Shown: positions 1-11,746 of the stretch, piece by piece | How positions within the stretch are numbered: the stretch's first letter is position 1 | How the letters are laid out: the number at the start of each line of letters is the position of its first letter | From: Altererythrobacter sp. B11 | GTDB lineage: Bacteria; Pseudomonadota; Alphaproteobacteria; Sphingomonadales; Sphingomonadaceae | Direction of reading: 5' to 3' | Assembly (NCBI RefSeq): GCF_003569745.1 | Contig: NZ_AP018498.1 | Span: 2,705,001 to 2,769,000, forward strand | Length of the DNA: 64,000 nucleotides | Notes under the pieces: generated by a model | The model's input: only the letters and a program-made list of their open reading frames with translations | Told to the model about the DNA's origin: nothing | Database searches by the model: none | Translations under genes and position numbers: made by a program

Positions 1-2504
1 GCGACGCTGCGGAGCGCCTGATTGCGGCGGGCAGCAGCGGCTTCCTATTTGATATTGCCGAACCGGTCAGCCCCGCGCTGCTCGATAAGCTCAGCCAGCT
101 GCGAGCCCGCGTACCCCTGCTGTGCGACGCCTCCACCAACCTTCCCGTGGCAGCGGTGGTCGGCAGCGGGATCCTTGCGCCGCAGGATTGGCTCGCCAAC
201 GAAGGCGGGCGCGAGGCGCTGGCCCGGGCACAGCGAATCCTCGCAGAAGCGCGCAGCTATCCGGGCGAGCTCCGCTCCATTGCACCATCCTCCCGCGTGA
301 TCGCTTTGCTGGCGGCCGAACGAGCGGATCTTCGCACATCCGACAAGGCCCTGATCATAGTCGCCAATACGACAAACGAGACCCAGCCCATTCCTGATCG
401 CGCACAGATATCCGCCACGACCGGCGCGTTTAGCCCCGCTGACTGGGGGAATGATCTGGCGCCGCACGAGGTTCGCCTGCTGCATGTAAATCGCCAGGCT
501 CCGATCCAGAGCAAAGTCGACGCGGGCGCGGTGAACGAGGCTGCGCGGGGAGCGAGGCTAGTCATTGATCGGGTCGAACCGACGGTCGACGGCGGGGCCT
601 TCCCCATCAAGCGAGTGGTTGGAGAGGCCATCCCGGTCGAGGCGACGATCTTCGCCGACGGTCACGAGCTTCTCGCCGCCGAACTTCACTGGCGCGCCGC
701 AGATGAAACTGAGTGGCGTAGCGTCCGGATGGAGCCGCTGGCCAATGACCGGTGGCGGAGCGCGCTCACTCCCGAACGGCTCGGCCGGCACGAATTCGCA
801 ATCGAAGCATGGCTGGACCGCTTTGGCGCCTTCCAGCGCGATTTTTCGAAGAAGGTCGCCGCCGGCGTCGCCCAGCCCGTGGACCGCGCCGAAGGGCAGG
901 CACTGGTCGAACGCGCCCTCGCCCGAAGCAGCGGCGATCTTGCCCGTGAGTTGAAGAAGCGCGTCAGGCAGCTCGGCGGAGCGGAAGAGGAGAGCGCGAC
1001 CGAACTGCTGCTATCGCACGAACTGCGGGACCTGATGGACCGGGCGGATGATCGGCCCCACAAGCTGACCACACCTTCGTTCCCGCTCGAAGCCGAGCGG
1101 ATCGAAGCGCGCTTCTCCAGCTGGTATGAGATTTTCCCGCGTTCGATGACGGATGATCCCGCGCGGCACGGCACCTTCGCCGACGTCGTGAACCACCTCC
1201 CCCGCATCCGCGGGATGGGCTTCGACACGCTGTATTTCCCGCCGATTCACCCGATCGGCCGGACCAACCGCAAGGGTCCCAACAACACGCTCACGCCCGG
1301 CCCGGATGATCCGGGAAGCCCCTATGCGATCGGCAGCGCCGAGGGGGGCCATGATGCGATACACCCGGAGCTCGGCAGCTTCGAGGACTTCGATCGACTT
1401 GTTCGCGCCGCGGCTGAGCATGGGCTGGAGATCGCACTCGACTTTGCCATCCAGGCTTCACCCGATCACCCGTGGTTGAAGGAACACCCGGGATGGTTCG
1501 CCTGGCTGCCGGATGGCAGCATGAAATACGCGGAAAACCCGCCCAAGAAGTATCAGGACATCGTGAATGTCGATTTCTACGGTCCGGACGCAGTGCCCGG
1601 ATTGTGGGAGGCGCTGCGGGATGTGGTGCTGCTGTGGGTGAGCCATGGCGTGAAGACGTTCCGGGTGGACAATCCCCACACCAAGCCCCTGCCCTTCTGG
1701 GAATGGATGATCGGCGAGGTTCGCGCGCAGCACCCGGAGGTCATCTTCCTGTCGGAAGCCTTCACCCGGCCGGCCATGATGTATCGCCTGGCCAAGGCGG
1801 GATTCAGCCAGAGCTATACCTATTTCACCTGGCGCGACCGCAAGCAGGAACTCACGGAGTACATCACCGAGCTGACGGAAGAGGCGCCGAAGGAATTCTA
1901 CCGGCCACACTTTTTCGTGAACACGCCGGATATCAATCCCTTCTTCCTGCAGACCGGCGGCCGCCCTGCCCATCGCATCCGGGCAGTGCTGGCGGCCACG
2001 CTTTCCGGCCTGTGGGGCGTCTATTCCGGCTTCGAACTGTGCGACGCCACACCGCTGGGCCCGGGCAAGGAGGAGTATCTCGATTCCGAGAAATTCCAGA
2101 TCCGGGTCCGCGACTGGCAGGCGCCCGGCAATATCATCGAGGATATCACCACGCTCAACCAGCTACGCCGCACCTATGCTGCCCTGCAGACCCACCTCAA
2201 CACACGCTTCTACGTCGCGCATGATGACAATGTCATCTGGTACGGAAAACCGTCCGGACCGGCCAACGCGCCGCTCGGCGAGATGATCATGGTGATGGTC
2301 AATCTCGACCCGCACCAGGCCCACGGCTGCGATTTCGAGGTTCCACTGTGGGAATTCGCCCTTCCCGACCACGGCACGCTTGCAGTGGAAGATCTGGTCG
2401 GCGGCTATCGGTTCGACTGGCAGGGCAAAATCCAGAACATCACCCTTTCGCCCGATGAGCCTTACCGGATCTGGCGACTTTCGCTTGCGGGAGGCGCAGC
2501 ATGA
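1..2504 (+). CDS. glgE: Alpha-1,4-glucan:maltose-1-phosphate maltosyltransferase GlgE, 5' partial
   Basis: GH13_3 maltosyltransferase that extends alpha-1,4-glucans from maltose-1-phosphate in the cytoplasm. The frame (codons from base 3) is open to the window edge, so the true start lies upstream; the GTG at 147 is only the first in-window start. Seen: an N-terminal stretch of about 170 residues, then the GlgE beta-sandwich N domain, then the barrel beginning near 'SWYEIFPRS' with 'PPIHPIGRTNRKGPNN'. The probable nucleophile is Asp in 'FRVDNPHTK' (codon at 1668) and the acid/base is Glu in 'LSEAFTRP' (codon at 1755). At more than 830 residues it exceeds the usual mycobacterial length of about 700 aa, so it belongs to the long GlgE class with an extra N-terminal region. 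It ends in a 4-bp overlap with treS/mak. Confidence 0.93.
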   Translation, partial: DAAERLIAAGSSGFLFDIAEPVSPALLDKLSQLRARVPLLCDASTNLPVAAVVGSGILAPQDWLANEGGREALARAQRILAEARSYPGELRSIAPSSRVIALLAAERADLRTSDKALIIVANTTNETQPIPDRAQISATTGAFSPADWGNDLAPHEVRLLHVNRQAPIQSKVDAGAVNEAARGARLVIDRVEPTVDGGAFPIKRVVGEAIPVEATIFADGHELLAAELHWRAADETEWRSVRMEPLANDRWRSALTPERLGRHEFAIEAWLDRFGAFQRDFSKKVAAGVAQPVDRAEGQALVERALARSSGDLARELKKRVRQLGGAEEESATELLLSHELRDLMDRADDRPHKLTTPSFPLEAERIEARFSSWYEIFPRSMTDDPARHGTFADVVNHLPRIRGMGFDTLYFPPIHPIGRTNRKGPNNTLTPGPDDPGSPYAIGSAEGGHDAIHPELGSFEDFDRLVRAAAEHGLEIALDFAIQASPDHPWLKEHPGWFAWLPDGSMKYAENPPKKYQDIVNVDFYGPDAVPGLWEALRDVVLLWVSHGVKTFRVDNPHTKPLPFWEWMIGEVRAQHPEVIFLSEAFTRPAMMYRLAKAGFSQSYTYFTWRDRKQELTEYITELTEEAPKEFYRPHFFVNTPDINPFFLQTGGRPAHRIRAVLAATLSGLWGVYSGFELCDATPLGPGKEEYLDSEKFQIRVRDWQAPGNIIEDITTLNQLRRTYAALQTHLNTRFYVAHDDNVIWYGKPSGPANAPLGEMIMVMVNLDPHQAHGCDFEVPLWEFALPDHGTLAVEDLVGGYRFDWQGKIQNITLSPDEPYRIWRLSLAGGAA

Positions 2505-5500
2505 ATGAGGTGCTTGACCCTGTCACATCGGACGCCGTCCGCAATGTCACCGATGCCGCCCCCGGCGATCCGCTGTGGTACAAGGACGCCGTCATCTACC
2601 AGCTGCACGTCAAATCGTTCTTCGATTCGAACAATGATGGGATCGGCGACTTCGCCGGTTTGCTGCAGAAGCTGGATTATGTGGCCGATCTTGGCGTCAC
2701 CGCCATCTGGCTCTTGCCCTTCTATCCCTCTCCCCGGCGGGATGACGGATATGACATTGCCGATTACCGTAGCATCAGCCCCGATTACGGCACCATGGAG
2801 GAATTGCGCGCCTTCATCGACGCTGCCCATGAGCGCGGCTTGCGCGTGATCACGGAGCTGGTGATCAACCATACCAGCGATCAGCATCCCTGGTTCCAGG
2901 CCGCGCGGCGGGCGCCGCCCGGTAGCCCGGAGCGGGATTTCTACGTGTGGTCGGACGACGACAAGCTCTACTCGGGCACGCGCATCATCTTCCTCGATAC
3001 CGAAAAGTCGAACTGGACGTGGGACGAGGAGGCCGGCGCCTATTTCTGGCATCGGTTCTATTCGCACCAGCCCGACCTCAATTTCGACAATCCGCGCGTG
3101 CTGGAAGAAGTGCTGTCGGTGATGCACTTCTGGCTCGATGCGGGCGTGGACGGGTTGCGGCTGGATGCCATCCCCTATCTGATCGAGCGGGACGGCACCT
3201 CCAACGAGAACCTACCCGAAACCCACGACATCCTGAAGAAAATCCGCGCAGATCTGGATGCGCATTATCAGGGCAAGATGCTGCTGGCGGAGGCCAACAT
3301 GTGGCCGGAGGATACGCAGCAATATTTCGGCGCCAGCGCCGAGCGCACGGAAGAGTGCCACATGGCCTTCCACTTCCCGCTGATGCCGCGGATGTACATG
3401 GCGGTGGCACAGGAAGACCGCTTCCCCATCACCGACATCATGCGCCAGACGCCGGACATTCCGGCGGATGCGCAATGGGCGATCTTCCTGCGCAATCACG
3501 ACGAGCTGACGCTGGAAATGGTCACCGATGCCGAACGGGACTATCTGTGGAACACCTACGCCGCAGATCGGCGCGCGCGCATCAACCTCGGCATTCGGCG
3601 GCGCCTTGCCACGCTAATGGAACGGGACCGGCGCCGCATCGAGCTGATGAACGCGCTGCTGCTGACAATGCCGGGCACCCCTGTCCTCTATTACGGCGAC
3701 GAGATCGGCATGGGGGACAACATCTTCCTTGGCGACCGTGACGGGGTGCGCACGCCCATGCAGTGGTCGCCCGATCGCAACGGCGGGTTCTCCCGCGCCG
3801 ATCCGCCTTATCTCGCCCTGCCCCCGATCCAGGATCCCCTCTACGGGTTCGAAGCGATCAATGTGGAAGCGCAGGAGCGCGACCGGCATTCGCTGCTCAA
3901 CTGGGTAAAGCGCATGCTGGCCGTGCGCCGCGAACATCGCGCCTTCGGCCGGGGCACGCAAACCTTCCTTCGCCCGGCGAACCGCCGCATCCTCGCCTAT
4001 CTGCGCCAGTTCGAGGATGAGACGATCCTGTGCGTGGCCAATCTCGGCCGGACAGCGCAGGCCGTCGAGCTCGACCTGCACGAGTTCGAAGGGTGTTCCC
4101 CGGTCGAGCTCTCCGGCGGAGCGCCCTTCCCCAAGATCGGCCAGCTTCCCTATCTGCTCACGCTTCCGCCTTATGGCTTCCTGTGGTTCAACCTGTGTGG
4201 CGATGCGCAGGCACCGGAATGGTCAAGCAGCGGCCCGGGGCAGGAGGTGGAGCGCCAAACCTTCGTTCTTCGCCCGGAACTCACCGACATCCTCCGCGCC
4301 GGCAACCGCACTCTGCTGGAGCAGGATGTGCTGCCGGACTACATCCGCCAGCGCCGCTGGTTCAGTGCCAAGGACGAGGTTCTCGAAAGTGTCGAGCTCA
4401 CCCGGCTCACGCCAATGCCGAAAGCCACCGACTTGTTGCTGGGCGAAGTGTGCGTCCGCACGGCGGAGGGGGAGGCGATCTACTCCTTGCCGCTGGGTAT
4501 CGCCTGGGAAGGCGAGCAGCAGGGGCCCTTCGCCTCCAACCTCGCCATCGCGCGTGTGCGACGCGAGCGTTACGTAGGACTACTTACCGACGGGTTCACT
4601 CTCGCCGAGTTCGCCCGTTCGACCATGCGCGGAATGCTGGACGGGGCCCGCGTCCCCACCGAAGGCGGCGAAGTGGTGTTTGAAGCGCTCGTGCCGGAGG
4701 CGCTGGCCGTCGATCTGGAGCCCGAGTGGCTTGCGGCGGAGCAATCCAACAGCACGATGGTCCTGGGGCAGAAGGTCGTGCTCAAGCTGCTGAGAAAGCT
4801 GGCGTCGGGCATGCATCCCGATGCCGAGATGGTCCGCTACCTGTCCGGCCATGGCTTCGCCAATGTCCCGGCCGTGGTGGGAACCGTAAAGCGCGTCTCG
4901 CCCGAGGGCGAAGAGACGCTGCTGATGATGGCGCAGGCCTTCGTCTATAATCAGGGCGATGGCTGGCAATGGACGCTCGGCACGCTGGAGCGGCTCGCCA
5001 CCGATACCGACCGCAGCTTCACGAATTATGAGAATTTCGCGGCCAATCTGGGCCAGCGCGTGCGCGAGATGCATGACGTGCTCGCCCGTCCGACCGACGA
5101 CGCTGCATTTGCGCCGGAGCGTGTCGCAGGGACGGATGCCGAGGCTCTGGCAGAGCGCGTGAACGCGGAGCTGGATCGGGCTCTCGCCCGCCTGGGAGAG
5201 CGGGAGCTCAGCGATGAAGCGGCCGTGGAGGCCAGCTGGCTGGCCTCTCAGCGCGACCGGATCGCCGATCGCGTAACCGCGCTGGCGAAGGGTGCGGTCG
5301 GGCGCATGCGCACGCGCATCCATGGCGATCTCCACCTCGGGCAAGTGCTCATGACCGGGCACGATGTGATGATCATCGACTTCGAAGGCGAACCGGCCCG
5401 CCCCCTCGCGGAACGACGCGCCAAGGGCATGGCGGCTCGCGACGTGGCAGGCATGCTGCGCAGCTTCGACTATGCCGCCGCAGTGGCGGAAAGGAACCGG

Positions 5501-5752
5501 CCTGCCGGTGCGGAAACCTGGGAAGTCCGCGCGGAGCAGCGCACCGACCTGTTCCGCGACCATGCGGAGCGTGCCTTCCTCAAAGGCTATTACGGCGAGG
5601 AAACGCCCGATCCGCTGCTGCCGATCTTCCTCATCGAAAAGGCAGCATACGAAATCCTCTACGAGGCGGCGAACCGGCCCGAATGGCTGTCGCTGCCGCT
5701 GGGCGGCCTCGCCCGCGCCGCCCGTGACCTGCTCGGCGGAGAGACATCATGA
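2501..5752 (+). CDS. treS: Trehalose synthase / maltokinase fusion protein
   Basis: Bifunctional enzyme of 1083 aa. The first 550 or so residues are a GH13 trehalose synthase (trehalose-maltose isomerase) with '[19 protein letters not shown]', '[11 protein letters not shown]', '[11 protein letters not shown]' and '[10 protein letters not shown]'. From about residue 600 it is a maltokinase (Mak/Pep2): an N-cap with '[11 protein letters not shown]', then the kinase-fold 'HGDLHLGQ' and 'IDFEGEP' motifs. It makes maltose-1-phosphate from trehalose and ATP, the donor for GlgE encoded just upstream. Starts at ATG in a 4-bp overlap with the glgE stop and overlaps glgB by 4 bp. Fusion of the two activities is known in other bacteria. 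Confidence 0.95.
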   Translation: MNEVLDPVTSDAVRNVTDAAPGDPLWYKDAVIYQLHVKSFFDSNNDGIGDFAGLLQKLDYVADLGVTAIWLLPFYPSPRRDDGYDIADYRSISPDYGTMEELRAFIDAAHERGLRVITELVINHTSDQHPWFQAARRAPPGSPERDFYVWSDDDKLYSGTRIIFLDTEKSNWTWDEEAGAYFWHRFYSHQPDLNFDNPRVLEEVLSVMHFWLDAGVDGLRLDAIPYLIERDGTSNENLPETHDILKKIRADLDAHYQGKMLLAEANMWPEDTQQYFGASAERTEECHMAFHFPLMPRMYMAVAQEDRFPITDIMRQTPDIPADAQWAIFLRNHDELTLEMVTDAERDYLWNTYAADRRARINLGIRRRLATLMERDRRRIELMNALLLTMPGTPVLYYGDEIGMGDNIFLGDRDGVRTPMQWSPDRNGGFSRADPPYLALPPIQDPLYGFEAINVEAQERDRHSLLNWVKRMLAVRREHRAFGRGTQTFLRPANRRILAYLRQFEDETILCVANLGRTAQAVELDLHEFEGCSPVELSGGAPFPKIGQLPYLLTLPPYGFLWFNLCGDAQAPEWSSSGPGQEVERQTFVLRPELTDILRAGNRTLLEQDVLPDYIRQRRWFSAKDEVLESVELTRLTPMPKATDLLLGEVCVRTAEGEAIYSLPLGIAWEGEQQGPFASNLAIARVRRERYVGLLTDGFTLAEFARSTMRGMLDGARVPTEGGEVVFEALVPEALAVDLEPEWLAAEQSNSTMVLGQKVVLKLLRKLASGMHPDAEMVRYLSGHGFANVPAVVGTVKRVSPEGEETLLMMAQAFVYNQGDGWQWTLGTLERLATDTDRSFTNYENFAANLGQRVREMHDVLARPTDDAAFAPERVAGTDAEALAERVNAELDRALARLGERELSDEAAVEASWLASQRDRIADRVTALAKGAVGRMRTRIHGDLHLGQVLMTGHDVMIIDFEGEPARPLAERRAKGMAARDVAGMLRSFDYAAAVAERNRPAGAETWEVRAEQRTDLFRDHAERAFLKGYYGEETPDPLLPIFLIEKAAYEILYEAANRPEWLSLPLGGLARAARDLLGGETS

Positions 5753-7944
5753 CCGCGCACGATCACCTGCTCACCGCAGCCGCCGCGATGCTGGAAGGCC
5801 GGCTCGACGATCCCTTCGCCCTGCTCGGGCCTCACGACAGCGCGGACGGCCGTCTGGTGCGCAGCTTCCAGCCGGGTGCGGAGGCTGTCGCGCTGCTCTC
5901 CCGTTCGAGCGGAGAAGTGATGAGCCTGATGGACGAGGTGGCGGAGGGACTCTTCACCGCCCCGCTCCCTTCGGACGAACCCTATACCTTGCGGATCACC
6001 TGGCCGGGCGGTGCGGTTCAGGAGACGGAGGATCCCTATTCCTTCGGCCTCATCCTTTCCGACCTCGATCTGCACCTGTTTCGCGAGGGCCGCCATTTCG
6101 AACTCGCCCGCGTGTTCGGCGCGCGTCCCACGCGTATTGATGATGTGGTCGGCGTCAGCTTCTCCGTCTGGGCGCCCAACGCGCGGCGCGTGTCGGTGGT
6201 GGGGGATTTCAACAATTGGGACGGCCGGCGCCATCCCATGCGGCTCCGTCACTCCGCCGGAGTGTGGGAACTGTTCGTCCCCCGCATCGGCCCCGGGACG
6301 CTCTACAAGTTCGAAGTGGCCGGGGCGGATGGGGCCGTGGTGCAGAAGGCCGATCCCCTCGCCCGCCACACCCAGCAGCCGCCCGCCACCGCGTCCGTCG
6401 TCGCCCCGCCGGCGGACTTCGCGTGGCGCGATGCCGGATGGATGGAAACCCGCGCGGGCCGCCACGCGCCGGACGCGCCGATCAGCATCTATGAAGTGCA
6501 TGCCGGATCCTGGATGAAGCGCGATGGCGGCGATGCCGGTGCGCTGGACTGGGCCGAACTCTCCGAGCGGCTGATCCCCTATGTGGCGGACATGGGCTTC
6601 ACCCATGTGGAGCTTCTCCCCATCATGGAGCATCCCTTCGGCGGTTCCTGGGGTTATCAGCCGCTGTCGCAATTCGCGCCTTCCGCGCGCTTCGGCAGGC
6701 CGGAAGATTTCGCCGGCTTCGTCGATGCGTGCCACAGGGCCGGGATCGGCGTCATTCTGGATTGGGTTCCGGCGCATTTCCCAACCGATGCGCACGGCCT
6801 CGCCCGGTTCGACGGCACTCCTCTTTATGAACATGCCGATCCACGCGAGGGCTTCCACCAGGACTGGAACACGCTGATCTACAATTTGGGGCGTAACGAG
6901 GTAAGCGGCTTCCTGATCGCCTCCGCCCTGTGGTGGCTGGAAGCCTTCCATGTCGACGGGCTGCGCGTCGATGCCGTCGCTTCGATGCTCTACCGCGATT
7001 ATAGCCGCAATGCTGGCGAGTGGGTGCCGAACGTGCACGGCGGCCGCGAGAATCTGGAAAATGTCGCCTTCCTCAAGGAATTGAACACGATCGTGGCGGA
7101 ACGCTGCCCCGGCGCGATCACCGTGGCAGAGGAATCGACCGCCTGGCCCGGCGTATCGGCGCCGGTGGCGCAGGGCGGCCTCGGCTTCGACTACAAGTGG
7201 AACATGGGATGGATGCACGACACGCTGCATTACATCGAACGCGATCCCGTCCACCGCCGCTGGCACCACGGCGAACTGACCTTCCCCATGGTCTATGCCT
7301 ATTCCGAGAAATACGTCCTCCCGATCAGCCATGACGAGGTGGTGCACGGCAAGGGCAGCCTGCTCAACAAGATGCCGGGCGATCGCTGGCGGCAGCTCGC
7401 CAATCTGCGGGCCTATCTCTCCTTCATGTGGACGCATCCTGGCAAGAAGCTGCTCTTCATGGGCTGCGAACTCGGCATGGAGCGCGAGTGGAACCATGAC
7501 GAGAGCATTCCCTGGCACCTTCTCGACCAGCCCGAGCATGCCGGCATCCAGATGCTGCTGCGCGATCTCAACCGCCTCTATACCGCCGAGGGCGCACTTC
7601 ATGCCCGCGACACGGAGCCCGGCGGGTTCCAATGGCTGGTGGCTGATGACGCGCAGAACAGTGTCTTCGCCTTCGTTCGCTACGGCGTCGATGCGGCACC
7701 GGTCGCGGTGGCAGTGAACCTGACGCCGCAGCCGCACCCCGCCTATCGCATCGGCTTGCCCCGCAGCGGCCAGTGGCGCGAGGTGCTGAATTCCGATGCC
7801 GCGAGTTATGGTGGAAGCAACTTCGGCAATGGCGGAACGGTCATGGCCGAGGATAGCCCGCTGCACGGCCAGGCACACTCGGCAGCTGTGGCGCTGCCCC
7901 CGCTTGGAGCCATCATCCTTCGCCATGAGGACACCCGCCGTTGA
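5749..7944 (+). CDS. glgB: 1,4-alpha-glucan branching enzyme GlgB
   Basis: 731-aa GH13_9 branching enzyme, the normal full length for the family. It introduces alpha-1,6 branches into the linear glucan made by GlgE. Domains in order: an N1 carbohydrate-binding domain (about 1-110), a CBM48 domain ('[21 protein letters not shown]'), the (beta/alpha)8 barrel with 'GGSWGYQP', the catalytic Asp in '[11 protein letters not shown]', Glu in '[10 protein letters not shown]' and '[12 protein letters not shown]', and a C-terminal beta domain. ATG start in the 4-bp overlap with the treS/mak stop. Its stop overlaps the TTG start of glgX. Confidence 0.96.
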   Translation: MTAHDHLLTAAAAMLEGRLDDPFALLGPHDSADGRLVRSFQPGAEAVALLSRSSGEVMSLMDEVAEGLFTAPLPSDEPYTLRITWPGGAVQETEDPYSFGLILSDLDLHLFREGRHFELARVFGARPTRIDDVVGVSFSVWAPNARRVSVVGDFNNWDGRRHPMRLRHSAGVWELFVPRIGPGTLYKFEVAGADGAVVQKADPLARHTQQPPATASVVAPPADFAWRDAGWMETRAGRHAPDAPISIYEVHAGSWMKRDGGDAGALDWAELSERLIPYVADMGFTHVELLPIMEHPFGGSWGYQPLSQFAPSARFGRPEDFAGFVDACHRAGIGVILDWVPAHFPTDAHGLARFDGTPLYEHADPREGFHQDWNTLIYNLGRNEVSGFLIASALWWLEAFHVDGLRVDAVASMLYRDYSRNAGEWVPNVHGGRENLENVAFLKELNTIVAERCPGAITVAEESTAWPGVSAPVAQGGLGFDYKWNMGWMHDTLHYIERDPVHRRWHHGELTFPMVYAYSEKYVLPISHDEVVHGKGSLLNKMPGDRWRQLANLRAYLSFMWTHPGKKLLFMGCELGMEREWNHDESIPWHLLDQPEHAGIQMLLRDLNRLYTAEGALHARDTEPGGFQWLVADDAQNSVFAFVRYGVDAAPVAVAVNLTPQPHPAYRIGLPRSGQWREVLNSDAASYGGSNFGNGGTVMAEDSPLHGQAHSAAVALPPLGAIILRHEDTRR

Positions 7945-10043
7945 TCCAGCTTCCTGACCGGCTTGACGCCGGATTCCCCTATCCGCTCGGCGCCAAGTTC
8001 AACGGGCTAGGGGTAAACTTCGCCGTGTTCTCCGCCAATGCGGACAGGATCGAACTTTGCCTGTTCGACAGCACCGGCCGCAGGGAAATCGGGCGTATCG
8101 ACCTGCCGGAATGCACGGACGAAGTGTGGCACGGGTTCCTCCCCGAAGCGCGCCCCGGCCTGCTCTATGGCTTCCGCGCCCACGGCCGCTACGAGCCGCA
8201 GAACGGGCACCGCTTCAATCCCAACAAGCTCTTGCTCGATCCCTACGCCCGCCGCCTCGCCGGCGAACTGCGGTGGACCGACGCGCTGCATTCCTATCGC
8301 GTGCGTTCGAGCCGGGCTGACCTCAGCTTCGACCGTCGCGATAGCGCGCCCGCGATGCCGAAGGGCGTGGTGGGCCACAGTGGCTTCGACTGGACGGGCG
8401 ACGAGCGGCCACGCGTGCCCTGGTCGGACACGGTGATCTACGAAGCGCATGTCAAAGGGCTGACGCGGCTGATGGAGGAAGTGCCGCCGGCCGAACGCGG
8501 CACCTATGCGGCTCTCAGCCACCCCAAGGTCATCGGGCATCTGCAGCGGATCGGCGTGACCACGCTGGAACTGCTGCCGATCCATGCCTTCGTGCAGGAT
8601 CGCCGCCTGCAGGAGGCGGGCCTCGCCAATTACTGGGGCTATAACACCCTGGCCTTCTTCGCGCCGGAACGGCGCTACATGGCCGGTGATACCGGCGACG
8701 AATTGCGGCTGGCCATCCGTCGGTTGCACGCTGCCGGGATCGAAGTGATCCTCGACGTGGTGTACAACCATACGGCCGAAGGCAGCGAGCTTGGCCCGAC
8801 CTTCAATTTCCGCGGGCTCGACAATGCCGTGTATTACCGCCTCGTCGAAGGTGACCCGCGCTATTGCGTGAACGACACCGGCACCGGCAATACGCTGAAC
8901 CTCAGCCATCCGCGCGTGCTGCAGATGGTGGCGGATTCGCTGCGTCACTGGGCGGAAAGCTACCATGTGGACGGCTTCCGCTTCGATCTCGGCGTGACGC
9001 TCGGCCGCGATGGCAACAACGGCTTCGATCCGCGCAGCGGCTTCTTCGATGTGCTGCGGCAGGATCCGGTTCTCGGCCAGCTCAAGCTGATTTCCGAACC
9101 GTGGGACATTGGGCCCGGCGGTTACCAGCTGGGCAATCACCCGCCGGGCTTCGCCGAATGGAACGATCGCTTTCGCGACGCCACCCGCCGCTTCTGGCGT
9201 GGAGATTCGGGTGTCCGGCCGGAGTTCGCCAGCCGCATCGCCGGATCGGCCGATCTGTTCGATCGCCGCGCCCGCCGTACCTGGGCCAGCGTCAATTTCG
9301 TCACCGCGCATGACGGCTTCACCCTCGCCGACCTCGTCAGCTATGCCGAGAAGCACAACGACGCGAATGGCGAGGACAATCGCGACGGCCATAGCGACAA
9401 TCACTCCGCCAATTGGGGGCATGAGGGGCCGATCGATGACCCCGCGATCACCGAATTGAGGGCCCGAGTGTCCCGTTCGATGCTGACCACGCTGTTCTTC
9501 TCGCTGGGTACGCCCATGCTGCTGGGGGGCGACGAATTCGGCCGCACGCAGCGCGGCAACAACAACGCCTATTGCCAGGATAACGAGCTGAGCTGGATCG
9601 ACTGGAGCCAGGTCGACACCGCGGAAGGACACAGCCTCAGCGATTTCGTCCGCCGCCTGACCGCGGCCCGGCGGCACTACCCCCTGCTTCGCGCGCGCAA
9701 GTTCCTGCACGGGGAGGTCGAAGTGGCGCCGGGCGTGCTCGACATCGACTGGTTCGACGAGCGCGGCGAGCACCTGAGCGAAGGGGATTGGAACAACAGT
9801 GAAGGGCGTGCGCTGGCGATGCGCCGCGCGCGCCTGCTCCCCGACGGACAGGTGGAAGTGGTGACGATGCTGATGAACGGGGCCGAGGTGCCGCTCGACT
9901 TCCATCTGCCGCCCCCCGTGCTCGAGCGCCGGCTGATTATCGACAGCGCCGATCCGAACGCGCCGGAACGCGAGGTGGTAGAAAGCGTGACCGTGCAAGA
10001 CCGCGCCGTAATGTTGATCGTGGGAACCGGAAAAGTCTCATGA
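7941..10043 (+). CDS. glgX: Glycogen debranching enzyme GlgX
   Basis: 700-aa GH13_11 isoamylase-type debranching enzyme that hydrolyses alpha-1,6 branches and releases short malto-oligosaccharides, which TreY and TreZ can use. Visible: an N-terminal CBM48 ('[20 protein letters not shown]'), barrel motifs '[12 protein letters not shown]', '[15 protein letters not shown]', '[15 protein letters not shown]' and '[12 protein letters not shown]' followed by the family's Asn/Asp-rich loop. The chosen start is TTG at 7941, which gives the same 4-bp stop/start overlap (TTGA) as the other junctions; its downstream residues match the family N terminus directly. Stop overlaps treZ by 4 bp. Confidence 0.95.
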   Translation: MIQLPDRLDAGFPYPLGAKFNGLGVNFAVFSANADRIELCLFDSTGRREIGRIDLPECTDEVWHGFLPEARPGLLYGFRAHGRYEPQNGHRFNPNKLLLDPYARRLAGELRWTDALHSYRVRSSRADLSFDRRDSAPAMPKGVVGHSGFDWTGDERPRVPWSDTVIYEAHVKGLTRLMEEVPPAERGTYAALSHPKVIGHLQRIGVTTLELLPIHAFVQDRRLQEAGLANYWGYNTLAFFAPERRYMAGDTGDELRLAIRRLHAAGIEVILDVVYNHTAEGSELGPTFNFRGLDNAVYYRLVEGDPRYCVNDTGTGNTLNLSHPRVLQMVADSLRHWAESYHVDGFRFDLGVTLGRDGNNGFDPRSGFFDVLRQDPVLGQLKLISEPWDIGPGGYQLGNHPPGFAEWNDRFRDATRRFWRGDSGVRPEFASRIAGSADLFDRRARRTWASVNFVTAHDGFTLADLVSYAEKHNDANGEDNRDGHSDNHSANWGHEGPIDDPAITELRARVSRSMLTTLFFSLGTPMLLGGDEFGRTQRGNNNAYCQDNELSWIDWSQVDTAEGHSLSDFVRRLTAARRHYPLLRARKFLHGEVEVAPGVLDIDWFDERGEHLSEGDWNNSEGRALAMRRARLLPDGQVEVVTMLMNGAEVPLDFHLPPPVLERRLIIDSADPNAPEREVVESVTVQDRAVMLIVGTGKVS

Positions 10044-11746
10044 CCGGCTGGGGCCCGCAATTGCTGGCGGAAGGGCGCACACTCTTCCGCCTGTGGGCCC
10101 CGGACTGCGATGCCGTGGAGCTGGAGCTGCGCGGCGGGGCTTCGCTGGCGATGCACAAGGATGCGGACGGGTGGTTCTCCGTGGAGGCCGATGCGGCGCC
10201 GGCAACGCGATACCGCTTCCGCCTCGCCAGCGATCTCGTGGTGCCCGACCCTGCCGCGCGCGCGCAGGATGGCGGCGCGCATGGCTGGAGCGTCCTGACA
10301 GACCCCGACAGCTATGCCTGGCGTCAGCGGCATTGGACAGGCCGCCCATGGGAAGAGGCGGTGATCCAGGAAGTTCATGCCGGAGTAGCCGGCGGCTTCA
10401 CTCGGCTGGCGGGGCAACTGCCGCGCCTTGCGGAACTCGGGATCACCGCGGTGGAACTCATGCCGATTGCCGCCTTCGGTGGCGATCGCAACTGGGGCTA
10501 TGATGGCGTGCTGCCCTATGCCGTGGCGGAAGGCTACGGCACGCCCGATGACCTCAAGGCGCTGATCGACCGGGCGCATGAGCTGGCGCTGATGGTGTTC
10601 CTCGACGTGGTCTATAACCACTTCGGGCCGGACGGAAATTACCTCGGCGCCTATGCCTCCCCCTTCTTCGATGAGCACGCGCATACGCCGTGGGGCGGCG
10701 CGGTGGCGGTATCCCGCCCGCCGGTGCGCCGCTTCTTCATCGAGAATGCGCTGATGTGGCTGGATGAATATCGCTTTGACGGGCTGCGCTTCGATGCCGT
10801 GCATGCCATCGCCGATGACGGCTTTCTCGACGAGATGGCCCGCGAGATCCGCGCGGCCCTGCCGGGGAGGCATATCCACCTCGTGCTGGAAAACGAAGGC
10901 AACGACGCGGCGCGCCTCGCCCCCGGCCTCTATGACGCGCAGTGGAACGATGATTTCCACAATGTGCTGCATGTGCTGCTGACCGGGGAGACGGACGCCT
11001 ATTACGAAGGCTTCGCCGAGGATCCCACGGCGCGGCTCGCCCGCTGCCTTGCCGAGGGCTTTATCTATCAGGGAGAAGTGCCGCCGGGCGACGATGCCGA
11101 ACCGCGCGGCACGCCGAGCAGCCATTTGCCGGCGACCCGCTTCGTGGCGTTTCTCCAGAATCATGACCAGATCGGCAATCGCGCATTGGGCGAACGGCTG
11201 ACCCTGCTTGCCGAGCGGGATCGCCTGCGCGCCGCCACGGCGCTGCTGCTGCTGAGCCCGCAAATCCCGCTCATGTTCATGGGCGACGAGAGCGGCAGCC
11301 AATCGCCCTTCCTCTTCTTCACCGGCTTTCACGAGGAGCTCGCGGACGCCGTGCGCGAGGGGCGGCGGCGGGAATTTGCGCGCTTCGCCGCCTTCGCCGA
11401 TCCTGACGCGCGGGAACGCATTCCCGATCCCAATGCGGTGGAGACGTTCCACGCTTCCCAGCCCGAGCCCGGGCCGGACGCGGAGGACTGGCTGGAGTTG
11501 TACCGGACGCTGCTTGCCCTGCGGCATGATCAGATCATTCCCCGGCTGGCTGGCGCACAGGGCGAAGGCGCGGAGGTTCTGGGCGAAGGGGCCGTGCACG
11601 CACGCTGGCGCATGGGTGACGGCGTGCAGCTGAACATCGCGATCAACATCGGCGAGCAAGCGGTGCCCTTTCCCTCGGCTCCGCAGCCCTTGTTCGCGCT
11701 TGGCGAGGCAGGTGCCCCCGCATCCTTCGCAGCGTGGCTGGCATGA
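10040..11746 (+). CDS. treZ: Malto-oligosyltrehalose trehalohydrolase TreZ
   Basis: 568-aa GH13_10 enzyme that cleaves trehalose from the end of malto-oligosyltrehalose, the second step of the TreY/TreZ route. Visible: an N-terminal CBM48-like domain, 'LDVVYNHFGPDGNYL', 'YRFDGLRFDAVHAI' with the catalytic Asp, 'LVLENEGNDA' with the catalytic Glu and 'LQNHDQIGNRALGERL' with the third carboxylate. Slightly short of the usual 580-600 aa but complete. ATG start in a 4-bp overlap with glgX. Its partner TreY is in the same operon, separated only by malQ. Confidence 0.95.
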   Translation: MTGWGPQLLAEGRTLFRLWAPDCDAVELELRGGASLAMHKDADGWFSVEADAAPATRYRFRLASDLVVPDPAARAQDGGAHGWSVLTDPDSYAWRQRHWTGRPWEEAVIQEVHAGVAGGFTRLAGQLPRLAELGITAVELMPIAAFGGDRNWGYDGVLPYAVAEGYGTPDDLKALIDRAHELALMVFLDVVYNHFGPDGNYLGAYASPFFDEHAHTPWGGAVAVSRPPVRRFFIENALMWLDEYRFDGLRFDAVHAIADDGFLDEMAREIRAALPGRHIHLVLENEGNDAARLAPGLYDAQWNDDFHNVLHVLLTGETDAYYEGFAEDPTARLARCLAEGFIYQGEVPPGDDAEPRGTPSSHLPATRFVAFLQNHDQIGNRALGERLTLLAERDRLRAATALLLLSPQIPLMFMGDESGSQSPFLFFTGFHEELADAVREGRRREFARFAAFADPDARERIPDPNAVETFHASQPEPGPDAEDWLELYRTLLALRHDQIIPRLAGAQGEGAEVLGEGAVHARWRMGDGVQLNIAINIGEQAVPFPSAPQPLFALGEAGAPASFAAWLA

